From: Molossus alvarezi
Lineage: Eukaryota; Chordata; Mammalia; Chiroptera; Molossidae
Assembly: GCA_037176705.1 (NCBI GenBank)
Contig: CM073891.1
Location: 50,656,571-50,720,570, forward strand
Length of the DNA: 64,000 nt
Direction of reading: 5' to 3'
Shown here: piece after piece, positions 34,248 through 45,110 of the stretch
Numbering within the stretch: the stretch's first letter is position 1
Layout of the letters: each line of letters begins with the position of its first letter
Program-made: the position numbers and the translations under genes
Notes under the pieces: generated by a model
Seen by the model: the letters and a program-made list of their open reading frames with translations, nothing else
The model's database searches: none
What the model was told of the DNA's origin: nothing

Positions 34248-35464
34248 AAAGTGAATGAAGATACCAGTATACTTCACCCCCAAACACCTTAGCATGATGT
34301 AAATATCTATATTTTCTCTTGTAATTTAAAAATATGTTGGTAAAAGATAATAATTAATGCAATACATTTCTTATTGTGCACTAAATCACTCAGAGGCTAT
34401 TTAACTTGTGCACTAGAATTTAATGCTTATGAGGCTATGGTCTTAGTTTTAATCTCCCTGATGGGTCAATAAGTTATTTTCTTTTCCATGGGTACGTATT
34501 GAATTCCTAATAACAGTTAGTCATACTGAAACTTAATCTATTTTCAATAAGGCAACCTGCAAGAGTACACAAATCTTTAGTTAGAGGCAAATCAGTGAGT
34601 AGCCTCTACTGATGGTGTTAACGAAAGATATTTTGTGAATGATTCACTTACATAGTAACTGTGAGACAGATTTATTATTTAAAGAAATGTAATACAATAC
34701 TCATTGCTTATTTATCTTCTACGAGTATTATATTTGCAGAAATTAATACTTGTTTCATTTTAGGTATTTATTTCTAATTCAGGTTAGCTCTTCAAACAGC
34801 ATGTAAGTTATTAAAGGGCCTAATATTACAGGATAATGTTTACACCTATTACAGAACCATAGTCCTTGACTGGTCATTAGGAAACAGAAGCACCTTAATC
34901 ACAACCTAATGTTGATCTGTTAAAAATGTGAGTGAACAGTATGACTCATCACACTTTTACATGTCCCTTTATTTTGCCTGATATATTCTTAAGTCCAAAT
35001 TTATCTGGATTAAATTTTTTTTATTTTTCTTCTGAAGATCAGTAGTTTTTAGCACCTATTTCTGACATATACATTTAAGCTTAGGAACGCTATATGTAAT
35101 AAAATAAAGTGTTAATATCTTTATATCTCATAGTATGCCATAAGTAATTCTTAATATAATAAAGCAGCTTCTAAATTTTATTATTTTATAGAATTCTAGA
35201 GCTTGATTCTACCAACCTGAAGGAATAAAGGATTTTCAAGAGTATACAGTTGCAAAATCCTCTCTTGAAAAAAACAAGTCTCTCTTTAAGACTTATGGTC
35301 TTGGCAGTATTCTAAGTCAGTACTGAAAAGTTTTAAGATGCTTACCAACTTATAAGCAAACTCTATTCCCTTATATGTTATTTGCAATTCCCCCCAAAGC
35401 TATTACCGGTATGTCATCAATATTCATTTAGCGTGGAAGGTACATATAAAAAGATAGTTTATGG
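34248..35464. other. Unique AT-rich non-coding DNA
   Basis: No recognisable gene or repeat. Confidence 0.5.
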
Positions 35465-35666
35465 CTTCCACTGCTGGGTGTGTGTTGGGGGGGGAGATAG
35501 ACAAAGGTAAAGGGTAAAGCAGGGATAAATGATGATGGAAGAAAACTTGACTTGGGGTGGTGAACACACAATACAATACACAGATGATATATTATAGAAC
35601 TGTATACCTGAAAGCTATATAATTTTATTAACCAATGTCACCCAAAATGTTCAATAAAAAGAAGAT
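35465..35666 (+). mobile_element. LINE-1 3' end, 5'-truncated
   Basis: A G-rich stretch (GGGGGGGGAG) is followed by TGGTGAACACACAATACAAT, ATTATAGAACTGTATACCTG, ATATAATTTTATTAACCAAT and AATGTTCAATAAAAAGAAG, the order of a Laurasiatherian LINE-1 3' end. Confidence 0.8.
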
Positions 35667-37366
35667 AGCTAATAAGTACATCTTTATAAAATGACCATCC
35701 TGTCAACCAAGAAAATCATTAGCATAACAAATAGCAAGAAAACAGTTATGCTGTATAAATATCTTATAGACAAGAAACCTATAACCAAAAGTAAGGGTTC
35801 TAACACATTTTGTTTGGAATAATGATGCCATTAACACTTGGCACTATAATTTTCAAATGGAAGTGAGTTTGCATAATAGTTTAGTCATTATAAAGATAAA
35901 CACAGTAAGTCACTGTGTGGAGAGACTAATACGCTTCAGAAATAAATGCCACTTTGAAATACAGAAAGTGTCATTATCCCTAATACAAGTTTACCTTTTT
36001 AGTCAGATTTTTTAGAAAATCTGGGTTTTGATTCTATTTCATCATTTTATAAGAAAAAAGATTCATTCTTATTTGCTTAGCCGAATAAAGTCAATACGAA
36101 AAGTGTGCCAGTATATAAATAATGCTAATATCAAATAAGATAACAAGTTGATATTAATGTTAAAATACTGATGTAGTATGTTAAATAAAAATAACTTGAA
36201 TGAAAGATTCTGTTCATTTTTAAAATAGTAACAGAAAGATTTTTAATTAATTTCCCCAAGTGAGACTAAGTTCCTAAAAATACGCTTCTATCTAAGTAGG
36301 TTAAGTTGGTATCCCTAAACAGCTCTCCACCATGCCAGTCATGTCTTTTCTCCACTCTGTGACCCTTGCCCAAACTCTGTGCATATTACCTAAGTACTTA
36401 CCCTAATGGTCTCATGTCTGAGTCTTTTGTGCTGTGTTCCAATATGATCTGCCATTTAATTTTTATTTTTCTGTCCCAAGACTTATAAGTAAGTGAAAAG
36501 GATCCATTTACAGCTGTTGTACATGCATCACTATTATTTGGGAAAAACAAAATAAAACCAATAACAAATCTCTGCTGGCCAGTGTAATTCCTTTCCCCAG
36601 CAACTCACTGCAGTCACCCAAAGCACACTGCCATTTGTAACATTACTCAAAAGTTTTCCTATTCCACTAAAAACAAAAGCTCAGATTCCTAGGTCTCTTG
36701 CAAGTTCCTTTCATGTCTCTTACCCATTCCCACCAGCTGTGTCTACTTGCTTTGTTAACCACATCGCTCCCTCATTGTAGCCACTGCTTCTCCCTCGGTG
36801 ATCTCTTCTCCTCACACTAGAGTCTAGTGACTAGACCCTAACATTAACTTATTTTGACAAGAATGCTCTTTCACAAAATTTTGTAACCAGTGTTAAGCAT
36901 ATGAATCAGTGAGGGGATAGTAATAATTACAGTTTCCACACTCCAGACTCCAAGTATTCTATTTCAGCAACTCACAGAAGAGTGTTCAGGAGTCTGGATT
37001 AACCATGGAAACAGTCCAGGTAGTTAAAACTCAATCCAACAACTTTTAACCAGGCACTGATTTTTAAATTTGTTCCCACATCCATAGTAACAGACAAATG
37101 TTCTCTAATCTCAAATTTTTACCTGTCTTTATTATATAATTCTTAGACTATTATAATATTTTCCTAGCTCCTTTTATAGTCTTCCTCACTTCAAATCTTC
37201 ATTCATACACAAACCCTAGTCATGTTCTGAAGGTATTTTGATAAAATCATTGGGCATGATGGCAGGGGGCGGGGGAGATGGAAGGCGGCATAGAAGGGAG
37301 AAAGGGTATTGGAAAAAATTAAACTAAAAATTTTTTAAATGTCATTTGACAGACAAGTGGGGAGGG
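35667..37366. other. Mostly unique non-coding DNA
   Basis: 36330-36840 is GC-richer and may include an old L2 fragment, but this is too weak to call. 37262-37300 is G-rich (GGCAGGGGGCGGGGGAGATG). Confidence 0.4.
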
Positions 37367-37380
37367 CCTTTCACTGTTTT

Positions 37381-37630
37381 TTTTTTTTTTTTTTTATCCT
37401 CACCCGAGGATATTTTTCCATTTTTTGTACAGATAGAGTGGGAGGGAGAGTGAGGAAGGGAGAGAGAGAGAGAAACATCGACGTGGACACATCAAGTGGC
37501 TGCCACCCGCACTACCAACCAGGGCCGGGGACAAACTGCAACCAAAGTACGTGCCCTTAGTGGGAACCGAACCCGGGTCTCTCCAGACCGCAGGCCGACG
37601 CTCTAACCGCTGAGCCAAACTGGCCAGGGC
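37381..37630 (-). mobile_element. Ves SINE, A type
   Basis: The T-run tail is followed by TCCTCACCCGAGGA (37397-37410), a (GA) body, GCCGGGGACAAACTGCAACC and the head GCCAAACTGGCCAGGGC. Duplications CCTTTCACTGTTTT (37367-37380) and CCTTTTACTGTTTT (37631-37644) differ at one base. Confidence 0.97.
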
Positions 37631-37644
37631 CCTTTTACTGTTTT

Positions 37645-38161
37645 ATACACAACTTTTCAAGGTCCTCCTCAATCTAATCTAAAACTTCATTTGGGATTTA
37701 TCTCTCACTATTCTGATAACTATAGTAACACTCTGTCTTATTGTCACTTAATTATATTTTAGAACTCCACTCTTGCTATGTACAAGAACACAAGTTAAGA
37801 ATGTATGGTAGGATTTCAGTAACTATTATGTGGAGGAAGAAAGCAGGAAAAGAGAAAAGAATGGAGTGAAGGAAGAAAGAAAGAAGGACTAACTAGTATT
37901 TAGGAACCACAAGCCATAATTTACATTGTAACTATTTCAGAGATATAATACCTATCATATTTCCCCCCCAATATATAATCCATCAATAAAAATTGAACTA
38001 TTTTAATAAGTTGCAAACAGTAATATTAAAAATAATTTACACCTCAATTTTCTGAGCAGTTGTGATAAAATTAATTTTTCAAGCCCAACAGAATAATGCC
38101 AAACTACTTCTTAATTTGATGGTTTTTATTTAAATGAAAAGGTAATGTTGGCATCGAAAAT
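37645..38161. other. Non-coding DNA, possible L2 piece
   Basis: 37655-37700 (TTTCAAGGTCCTCCTCAATC) may be old L2 sequence on plus. 37832-37888 is purine-rich (GAAGAAAGAAAGAAGG). Confidence 0.4.
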
Positions 38162-38170
38162 AGCACCAGG

Positions 38171-39393
38171 TGTTGGATGGATGGAGTCAGACTGGACCTT
38201 GGTTCAGCAACTTCAGTACTTGAGTTCTTGCTAAGAAAGATTTCAGAGCCAAGACTCAAACAATAAGAAAAGTTTATTGAGAAAACAGAGGCAAAGGAGC
38301 GCCCTGGGAGCTCAGGAGAAAGAGAGAGGAAGGAAAATGTGTCTGGGGGAAGGGAAAGGTCCTGGATGCTCCTTAGAGGGAGCAGAAAAGGGTCCTTAGT
38401 CTTGAGGGGTTTTATCTGGAGGTGTCAGGGGAAGATCTCAACAGAATATTCATCAGCTTTCCAGGTGTGTCCCCATGCTCTCCACTGATTGGTCAGTATC
38501 AGGGCAAGGGGTCATTAGTCAATGCAGCTGGTCTTGATGTCAGCCATGGGGTCATTTGTCTAGTTTTGGTGCTTTCCTGGGCCTGGAGCTGAAACACGAC
38601 TGAGGCTTAGGTGTTTTTGATGTGGGTCAGAACCTCATTATCCCTGGGGGCTTAATGCTTAAGGGCTATTCTCTGGCCCCTTTGTTTATTCCTCCTGTAA
38701 AGGGCTCTAACCCACATGACTAGCAATATCCCAGGGGAGAAAAGGTCAGGGGAGGGTCCGACCTGCATGACCAGCAGCAGTATGAGAGGTCAGGGGTCTA
38801 ACATGCCAACCAATGTTATGCTAAAGGAGGAAGGGTCACCCTCGGGGTGAGGTACCAGCCCAGTTTGGCACATTGCTAGGTGCTGGGGCCTTCATACCTG
38901 GCCTATTGTCCTTGCTCTGCTTATGCCTGTCTAACTGCCTACTGGAGTAAGACATTAGGAAAATGTAGGGGAATAAGCATATCTTTTCCAGGGAGGTGTG
39001 AAAGAAGTTGATATGCACTTGCAGACGGGCAGAAATTGCTAAGTAGCACTGGGAAGTTGTTGGGTTAGAATAAGAGAGAAATAGGGAACTAAACACATGA
39101 ATTAGATCTTGACTCAGGCAGGAAGAGTAAAAAAAATAAAACAAACAGTAAAGAGCACAGACAGAATTATAGTAAGAGAGAACAAGAAAATAAGGGGGAG
39201 AGAGAGAGTTGAGATTTTTGCTCTGGAGAAGGGGTTCGCCAGAGGGAGCTGCAGAGGGCGGGAGATGCAGCCACGCTGACTGCGCGCGGAGACAGGCAGC
39301 GCCCCTGGACTGAGCACCTCGAGGAACCAGCAAGCATGCTGGCAGCACTGGAGGCCGCGGGCCCTCCTAGGCAGGACCGTGGGGCGGCACCTG
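38171..39393 (-). mobile_element. Long LTR, probable solo LTR
   Basis: On minus the segment starts TGCCGCCCCACGGTCCTG and ends CATCCATCCAACA. It carries in order a CCAATCAG box (near 38486), a TATA-like GATAAAA (near 38412) and AATAAA (38273-38278), the arrangement of an LTR promoter and poly(A) site. The 5-bp flanks CCAGG and CCTGG match at four positions. At 1223 bp it would be a long LTR. The start lies in a CpG-rich block (39230-39393). The 170-codon minus frame 38836-39348 matches no retroviral protein known to me. Confidence 0.6.
38708..38808. repeat. ~50-bp tandem duplication in LTR
   Basis: TAACCCACATGACTAGCA...AGGTCAGGGG and ACCTGCATGACCAGCA...AGGTCAGGGG are two diverged copies within the presumptive U3 of the minus-strand LTR. 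Such duplications are common in retroviral enhancers. Confidence 0.6.
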
Positions 39394-39401
39394 GTGTTCA
39401 G

Positions 39402-39836
39402 ACCCAGCATCTCATTATCCAAACGGTTCAGATAAGCTAAAAGGAGTTCAGAGATATGATGGAAGAATGATTAAGATGTAAAGAAAAATGATTTGTGATG
39501 AAAGATTAAAGCACTATATGAGCACAGCTTGACTGAGCATCAGGTTGCTGGGCTATCTACAAACACTCGAAAGGAATAAATAATAGAGCAGAGATTTATT
39601 TAACCTGGTACCAGGAGGAGAGGTTAATGGAGAGTAAATATAATATAAAAGAAAAGAAGGCAACCTTAAAATTAGAAAGGGAAGTAAAAACATACAATCA
39701 ATAAATATGTTTGTGTGTTATGGGGGCAAGGCACTGCCCTGCGAAACAGCTGATATCAGATAACAAGATATAGGCAACTTGACCATGTGGCCTGTTAACA
39801 CAATTCTAAAAGACAACTCAATCAACAGACTAAAGA
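39402..39836. other. Unique non-coding DNA
   Basis: No feature recognised. Confidence 0.45.
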
Positions 39837-40015
39837 GCCCGGCTGGTGTAGCTCAGTGGTTGACCATAGACCCATGAACCAGGAGGTCATCAGTTCGATT
39901 CCCGGTCGTGCAGGAGGTGACCAGTTGATGTTCTCTCTCATCGATGTTTCTATCTCTCTCTCCCTCTCCCTTCCTCTCTCTAAAAACCAATAAAGAAAAA
40001 AAACAAAAACAATAA
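39837..40015 (+). mobile_element. Ves SINE, B type, internal deletion
   Basis: GCCCGGCTGGTGTAGCTCAG and GTTCGATTCCCGGTC pass directly into GTGCAGGAGGTGACCAGTTG. The GGGCACATGCCCAGG to CCCCAGTGGGGG block (about 45 bp in other copies) is absent. The 3' part and AATAAAGAAAAAAAAC tail are normal. Confidence 0.94.
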
Positions 40016-40470
40016 AGAAATGCTGGAATCATCTTAACAATTCAAACTCAGTTTTCAAAAGGATAGAAAAATTGAGCTTTGTCCTCCCTATGTTGTTCAT
40101 ACAATGGTCTTCGTTAATTAATAATTTAAAATGGTAATGTAATTCAGCAGTTTCCAGAAGAAAATAAAACAGTAACTCCTTTTAATACTGTTTCTGGTGA
40201 TTTCGATGTGTTACTTTGCAATGTGGTATTTGTGAAGGTTAAAACATACATGGATCACTTATGCAATTAGAAGTGTAGGCAGATATAAAACAGTTGAATC
40301 ACCATTCCTGTGGGAGTTGATGGCTCCTCACAGAAGGAAGCAGAAGATTTTCGGGTGGAACTTGATCTTTCACAGTACACGCTGCTGCACGTGCATGCAG
40401 GCCGTCTGTGTGATCCCGTGAACCACAGTAGAATACCATCCTTTCAGAGGAAGAAACTGCGAACTACCCA
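40016..40470. other. Unique non-coding DNA
   Basis: The 110-codon frame 40310-40642 starts here and runs into the LTR. It has no family signature. Confidence 0.45.
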
Positions 40471-40476
40471 CACATG

Positions 40477-40862
40477 TGTGGGAGACTGTTTGCATGGCAT
40501 CCATTTTGTTACAATCTGCTCTGCCATCTCCTGCCCTAAGGCAGGATACCTCTGTATACAATGTTTCTGCATTCCTTTAAGTAACCATTTACTCAGCCAG
40601 TTATGCTGTTTATCTTTTGTTCCACCCGGGATATTTATGTGATATTTACCTGAAATTGCTTCAGGGTGGTTACCACAAACTTATCGCTTGGCAACAAATG
40701 TTCTTGTTTTTCTGCTTCTTGCCCTATATATACTGTGGATCTCCCCAGAATAAACTAGACTTGATCAGAGCCCTGTCTTGTCTCCTTTTCTCGTGTCTCT
40801 TGTCCCTCCTCATCCTCACTCCCCCTCTAGAGTCCTCGTTGCTCGACCTGCGGGACGGGTCA
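40477..40862 (+). mobile_element. Solo LTR, class II ERV-like, 6-bp duplication
   Basis: 386 bp from TGTGGGAGAC to GGGACGGGTCA, flanked by CACATG on both sides (40471-40476 and 40863-40868). It contains TATATATA (40725-40732) followed closely by AATAAA (40749-40754), then a C/T-rich U5 (CTCCTTTTCTCGTGTCTCTT, TCCTCATCCTCACTCCCCCT). A 6-bp duplication and a poly(A) signal just after the TATA box fit betaretrovirus-like (class II) LTRs. No internal sequence remains. The perfect duplication suggests a fairly recent insertion. Confidence 0.9.
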
Positions 40863-40966
40863 CACATGTACTGTTTTCGGTATGATATTTGAGTCAGCAA
40901 AACGGATATGTTACCCTCCCGCCTCACATAGTCAATATTCACAGAGCTACCTAGAAAATTTCTTTT

Positions 40967-41007
40967 CTTTTTAAAAAATATGTTTCTCTTGTTTTTCAGA
41001 GAGAGGG

Positions 41008-41051
<44 letters not shown>

Positions 41052-41219
41052 TGACGTGACAGAGAAACATTGAGCAGTTGCCTCAGTACACGACCCAAAG
41101 CCTGGGCATGTGCCCTGACTGGCAATCGAACTGGTAACCTTTTAGTGCACTAGATGATGCTCAACCAACTGAGCCACACCAGCCAGGGCTAGAAACCAAC
41201 TGAGCCACACCAGCCAGGG
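40967..41219 (-). mobile_element. Ves SINE, C type, with 31-bp tandem duplication
   Basis: AAAATATGTTTCTC tail, a (GA)n tract of about 28 bp (41013-41048), GTGCCCTGACTGGCAATCGA and head AACTGAGCCACACCAGCCAG. Flanks CTAGAAAATTTCTTTT and CTAGAAATGTTATTTT are approximate duplications. The 31-bp unit 41164-41194, covering the head end plus four flank bases, is repeated exactly at 41195-41225. Confidence 0.95.
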
Positions 41220-41255
41220 CTAGAAATGTTATTTTATTAAATAAAACCCAGGGTG

Positions 41256-41485
41256 GCCCTGGCCAGGTGGCTCAGTTGGTTGGAGCGTCATCCCATACAC
41301 CAAAAACGTTGCCAGTTCGATTCTGTCAGGGCACATACCCAGGTTTCGGGTTCGGTTCCAGTCGGGATGCATACAGGAAGCAACGATTGGTGTTTCTCTC
41401 TCACATTGATGTCTCTCTCTCTCTCTCTTTCTCTCTCTCTCAAATCAATAAAAACATATCCTTGGGTGAGGATTAAAACAAACAA
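41256..41485 (+). mobile_element. Ves SINE, C type
   Basis: GCCCTGGCCAGGTGGCTCAG, TTGGTTGGAGCGTCATCCCA, GGGCACATACCCAGGTTTCG and AATCAATAAAAACATATCCT end in TTGGGTGAGGATT. It lies 37 bp from an opposite-strand copy, giving an inverted SINE pair. Confidence 0.96.
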
Positions 41486-42488
41486 ATGCGTTCATCTCTG
41501 TGCTTTGAGGTTAATATAACAATAATCTATACCTGCTATGCAGCTATTTCTAATTTGTAAAACACGTGTGCTTTTCTATCTCATTTGAACTACACCTTTG
41601 TTCAAATGTTATTAATTCTCCATTTTTACCAATAACAAAGCTGAGAAGCAAAGGAGTTACTGAGAAGCCAAAGTTCAGTGGACAAGAAGCCAGAAGCAAA
41701 GACCGGCATCTTCTGAGCGTAGCCTCTGATCTTTCCACCACACTGTATTCCTTACATGACTGTGTCCTCAATTATAGCACCAAACACTGGGAGTCCCCTT
41801 AACAGTGATCAGTGCGTAAAGCCACATCTCCATCATGGGTTTCTTGGAAGTCATTAAAGCACAACTTTTATACAAGAGAAATGAAAACAGCAGATGAAGT
41901 AGATCAGGTTAAAACAAAACAACAACAAAAAAATCACAAGACCAAAACTTAGTTGCTTAAGCTTCCAGAATATGTAGCCATTTGTTTTCTCAGAATGACA
42001 TATGAATAGTTAATTAAAATAAAACCTGTTGACGACTCAGGTGGAGTTAAGCATTCAGAACAAGAGGATATTCTGAGGTGAACAGGGTGCAGAGAAAACA
42101 GTATGGCAGAGGTGTGCGCAGAGAGGGAGGTGAAACCTGAGGAGGGAGAATGTGGAGAAAGTGGAAGCTGTCAAGTTTCCAGGAACTAAAAATCAAGCTC
42201 ATGCACAAAAAGAAACTTGGCAACTTCTTCCCAAATGCACCAAGGAGCCATCTGCAAAGCAGAAGTTTCCAGTAGCCTAGAGAAAATACACTTAGCAGAG
42301 GCAAACATCATCTTGGAACTGACTGAAAGGAAAATAACATTTAAAATGTTCAGACTCCTTGGAAGAAGTAAAGGAACTGAATCAGCGACTAGACGTCACA
42401 GGGCAGAAGACATCCCAAGCAGTGAGCTCATGAAGGATGGAGATGTAGTATGAAAAGCAGAGAATGGAGAGGGACAAGCAGTCCATTT
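41486..42488. other. Unique DNA, possible MIR remnant
   Basis: 41605-41745 (CCATTTTTACCAATAACAAA, GCTGAGAAGCAAAGGAGTTA, TCTGATCTTTCCACCACACT) is a plausible decayed MIR on minus. The remainder, including the opposed frames 41550-41802 and 42047-42453, has no family signature. Confidence 0.45.
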
Positions 42489-42503
42489 TAAAATGTTAGT
42501 TTA

Positions 42504-42761
42504 GCCCTGGCCGGTTTGGCTCAGCGGTTAGAGCGTCCGCCTGCGGTCCGGAGAGACCCGGGTTCGGTTCCCGCTGGGGGCATGTACCTTGGTTGCGGTT
42601 TGTCCCCGGCCCTGGTTGGTCGTGCGGGTGGCGGCCACTCGATGTGTCCCTTTCACATCGATGTTTCCCTCTCTCTCTCTTCCTCTCTCTCCCTCCCACT
42701 CTGTCTGTACAGAAATGGAAAAGTGTCCTCGGGTGAGGATAAAAATAAATAAATAAATAAA
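42504..42761 (+). mobile_element. Ves SINE, A type, young copy
   Basis: Near-consensus head GCCCTGGCCGGTTTGGCTCA with intact box-like motifs (GGTTCGGTTCCCGC). The body keeps many CpGs and TCCTCGGGTGAGGA (42726-42739), and the tail is (AAAT)n. Exact 15-bp duplication TAAAATGTTAGTTTA at 42489-42503 and 42762-42776. Retained CpGs and exact flanks suggest recent insertion. Confidence 0.98.
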
Positions 42762-42904
42762 TAAAATGTTAGTTTATATTGTGCAGAGAAGAGGAAAGTC
42801 CCCAAAAGAATCGTGCAGAAATAGAAAACATATAGAGAATAAAAGGAAGAAAAAGAAAGGCAGCCTTTGAAGATGTCTCTCTAAGAAAGTGAGAGAACAT
42901 CTAC

Positions 42905-43072
42905 GGAGCCGTTGAGAGCCTGAGCTCTGGAATCCACGTGCCTGGGTCCACACTGCTCCTCACCACCTGGTAGGAGAGAACTTGAGCAAATTATTTAATC
43001 TCTCTGTGCTTCAGTTTCCTTACCTGTGAAAAGTAGAAAATAGTATCAATCACCACACGGTAGAATCATGAT
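42905..43072 (+). mobile_element. MIR fossil
   Basis: GAGCTCTGGAATCCACGTGC, CTGGGTCCACACTGCTCCTC and AGTTTCCTTACCTGTGAAAA follow the MIR order. Confidence 0.82.
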
Positions 43073-43729
43073 AACTTAGTAAGAACATTCTTGCAAAGCA
43101 AAGAACATTTTGTGAGAGTAAAGAGTAAAATAAAGCTAAATTTTCCCAAAATTCATAAGGGTATTATAATATGTTAAAAATAAGAAATGGAATTAAAAAA
43201 AGCAAAAGCTATAAAAAAGGTACATATGATAGGAAAATAAGAAAAGAATCAAGTGTCCAACAGGAGCAAAAGAGATTAAAATGATCTTACACTGCAGTTT
43301 TTTAAAGTAAGGAAAAAATGAGGGATGTTACTTAAAATGTATCTGATCCAAGGCAATTTACTATGAAAAAATAAAAATTCATGGAAAATGGGCAGAGAAG
43401 CCCCTTCTTTCTGAAAGACCCAATTCAGAAACCCAGCTTCAATCACTCAGAGAGGCGCCCTTCTTATTATTCCCAGAATTGCTTCAACTAGCCAAGTGTT
43501 TCAATTCTGATTCAAGTAAATAATTAAGTATTTCATGTTTGAATGTCCTTTCAAAAATAATAAAGAAAAGTAAGTCCTGCCTATCTTTCAAATGTGAAGT
43601 GATTTAAGTCAAGTCACAGATGCCTGTTCTAACAAAGAAGTCTTAAAGTTACTTATACTAGAAGTTATAAATATTTATTTTTAAATGGAACCATCAAAAA
43701 CAATAACAATAACTAACCATATACTAAAC
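43073..43729. other. Unique AT-rich DNA
   Basis: Nothing recognised. Confidence 0.5.
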
Positions 43730-43910
43730 CTAACATATGTCAAGTACTTTAAGCTCCTGCTGGTAGCTATTCTTTTTAATCCAAATTAGCTTTTGATGAA
43801 ATGTATCCCCAGAAAAGCTAGTGTTTTAGGTCATGTAGCCAGGCAGTAGCAGAGTGTGGATTTGAATGAAGGTCTATCTGAGCAAAAGTCTGCTCTTTTA
43901 GCAATACTTT
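43730..43910 (-). mobile_element. MIR fossil
   Basis: The plus strand reads AACATATGTCAAGTACTTTA, GTCATGTAGCCAGGCAGTAG and AGAGTGTGGATTTGAATGAA, the reverse complement of MIR. Confidence 0.75.
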
Positions 43911-44261
43911 TATGTTGAAGCCTTTTTTGAATAATAACTTGAACTGAGCCATTACATCATATACTGTCAATCATCCTAGATTTAAACTGGTTAAACTAGT
44001 ATTTTTAAAGGCATATTCAATTTTGGTAAAAAACATAACATGAAATTGACCATTTTAGCCATTTGTAAGTGTACAGCTCAGTATTGTTTTGTATATTCAC
44101 ACTGTTGTGCAACAACTCCAGAACTTTCATCTTTCAGAACTGAAACTCTATCACCTTTGGACAATCCACATTTCCCCCTCCCTCCAGCCCCTAAAATCAC
44201 CATTCTGCTTTCTGTTTCTATGCGTTTGATTAGATATTTCTATAAGTGGAATAATAATGTC

Positions 44262-45110
44262 CAGTAAAACCTTGCTATAACAGACTAATTTGGACGAGGG
44301 TGTGTCTGTTAAAGCTGAAAGTCTGTTATATAATGAAGTAGATTTTCTGAATGCGTATGTCAAAAAATTGACAAATTGGTTAGTCTGTCTGTTTTTACTT
44401 ATGTAGACATATTTGTCTAATTAAAACCAAGTATGTATGAAAGGCTAAATTTCACAGAAAAGTTTTCTATATGTATTACAGTAATTTTAAATTTATACTG
44501 AATAGATCTAGTAAATGCATTCACCAGTCACGGTGAGTAAACAAATGCACACGGCTGGGGCGTGGCTTAGTGCACTTTGGCACATGGGGCCAGCACCGGT
44601 CCAAACTGCTGCAGACAGTCATGACAACAGAACCAATTACCGGCACGGTGCGCTGTGAAGCATGCATCATTCCCAGAACACTGTTTACCAGCGGTGGCTC
44701 TTGAATTTAAATGCCGGGGTTGTGGGCTCTATCCCCAGTAAAGGGCGTGCAGGAGGCAGCTGATCACATCGATGTTTCTCTCTCGCTAAAAATATCAATA
44801 AAAACATATTTTAAAAATAAATAAATATGGAGACTATAGTTGTAGTAGACATGTAATATTTATTTTTGTCGGTGAAATTACTCTAGTGTTGTTTTTTTTC
44901 AACATATGGCCTATTCGTTAAAATTTGTTAAAAATTACAGTGAATGAATAACAACAAAAAGAAACCTGTTAATTTAATTGCAAGCAAATCTTGGAGAAAA
45001 GCATTTAAAAATTAATAGGGTGTTAATTTTCACATATGGCATACAGACCAGAAGTTTTGTGTTAAATCCAAAGTCTGTTAAATCAGGTCCCCAAAATCGG
45101 AGGTATACTG
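44262..45110. mobile_element. pogo/Tigger-like DNA transposon
   Basis: It interrupts the antisense LINE-1 between ATAAGTGGAATAATA and TTAGTCTTTTTGTGACTG. The termini CAGTAAAACCTTGCTATAAC and ATCGGAGGTATACTG are imperfect inverted repeats beginning CAGT, with AACAGACT-like motifs repeated inward on both sides, as in TA-targeting pogo elements. No transposase frame was found, so it is a non-autonomous copy. It carries a Ves SINE. Confidence 0.7.
44553..44828 (+). mobile_element. Chimeric Ves SINE with foreign middle
   Basis: Head-like GGCTGGGGCGTGGCTTAGTG (44553-44572) and a normal body from GGTTGTGGGCTCTATCCCCA through GGAGGCAGCTGATCACATCG to AATCAATAAAAACATATTTT are separated by about 138 bp (44575-44712) of unrelated GC-rich sequence that replaces the usual middle of the SINE head. 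Confidence 0.7.

Noticed and set aside
38836..39348. 170-codon minus frame as a gene
   Set aside because: No domain signature. It lies within the long LTR candidate, and its first part is in CpG-rich DNA where stops are rare.
40310..40642. 110-codon plus frame as a gene
   Set aside because: It runs from unique sequence into a solo LTR with no shared signature.
32755..40862. A provirus spanning the LTRs at 32.8, 38.2 and 40.5 kb
   Set aside because: The LTRs differ in sequence, length, orientation and duplication size. No gag, pol or env signature lies between them.
42516..42752. MAQRLERPPAVRRDPGSV-type proteins at many loci as a gene family
   Set aside because: All lie in A-type Ves SINEs in the same frame. 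Repetition reflects SINE copy number and not a protein family.
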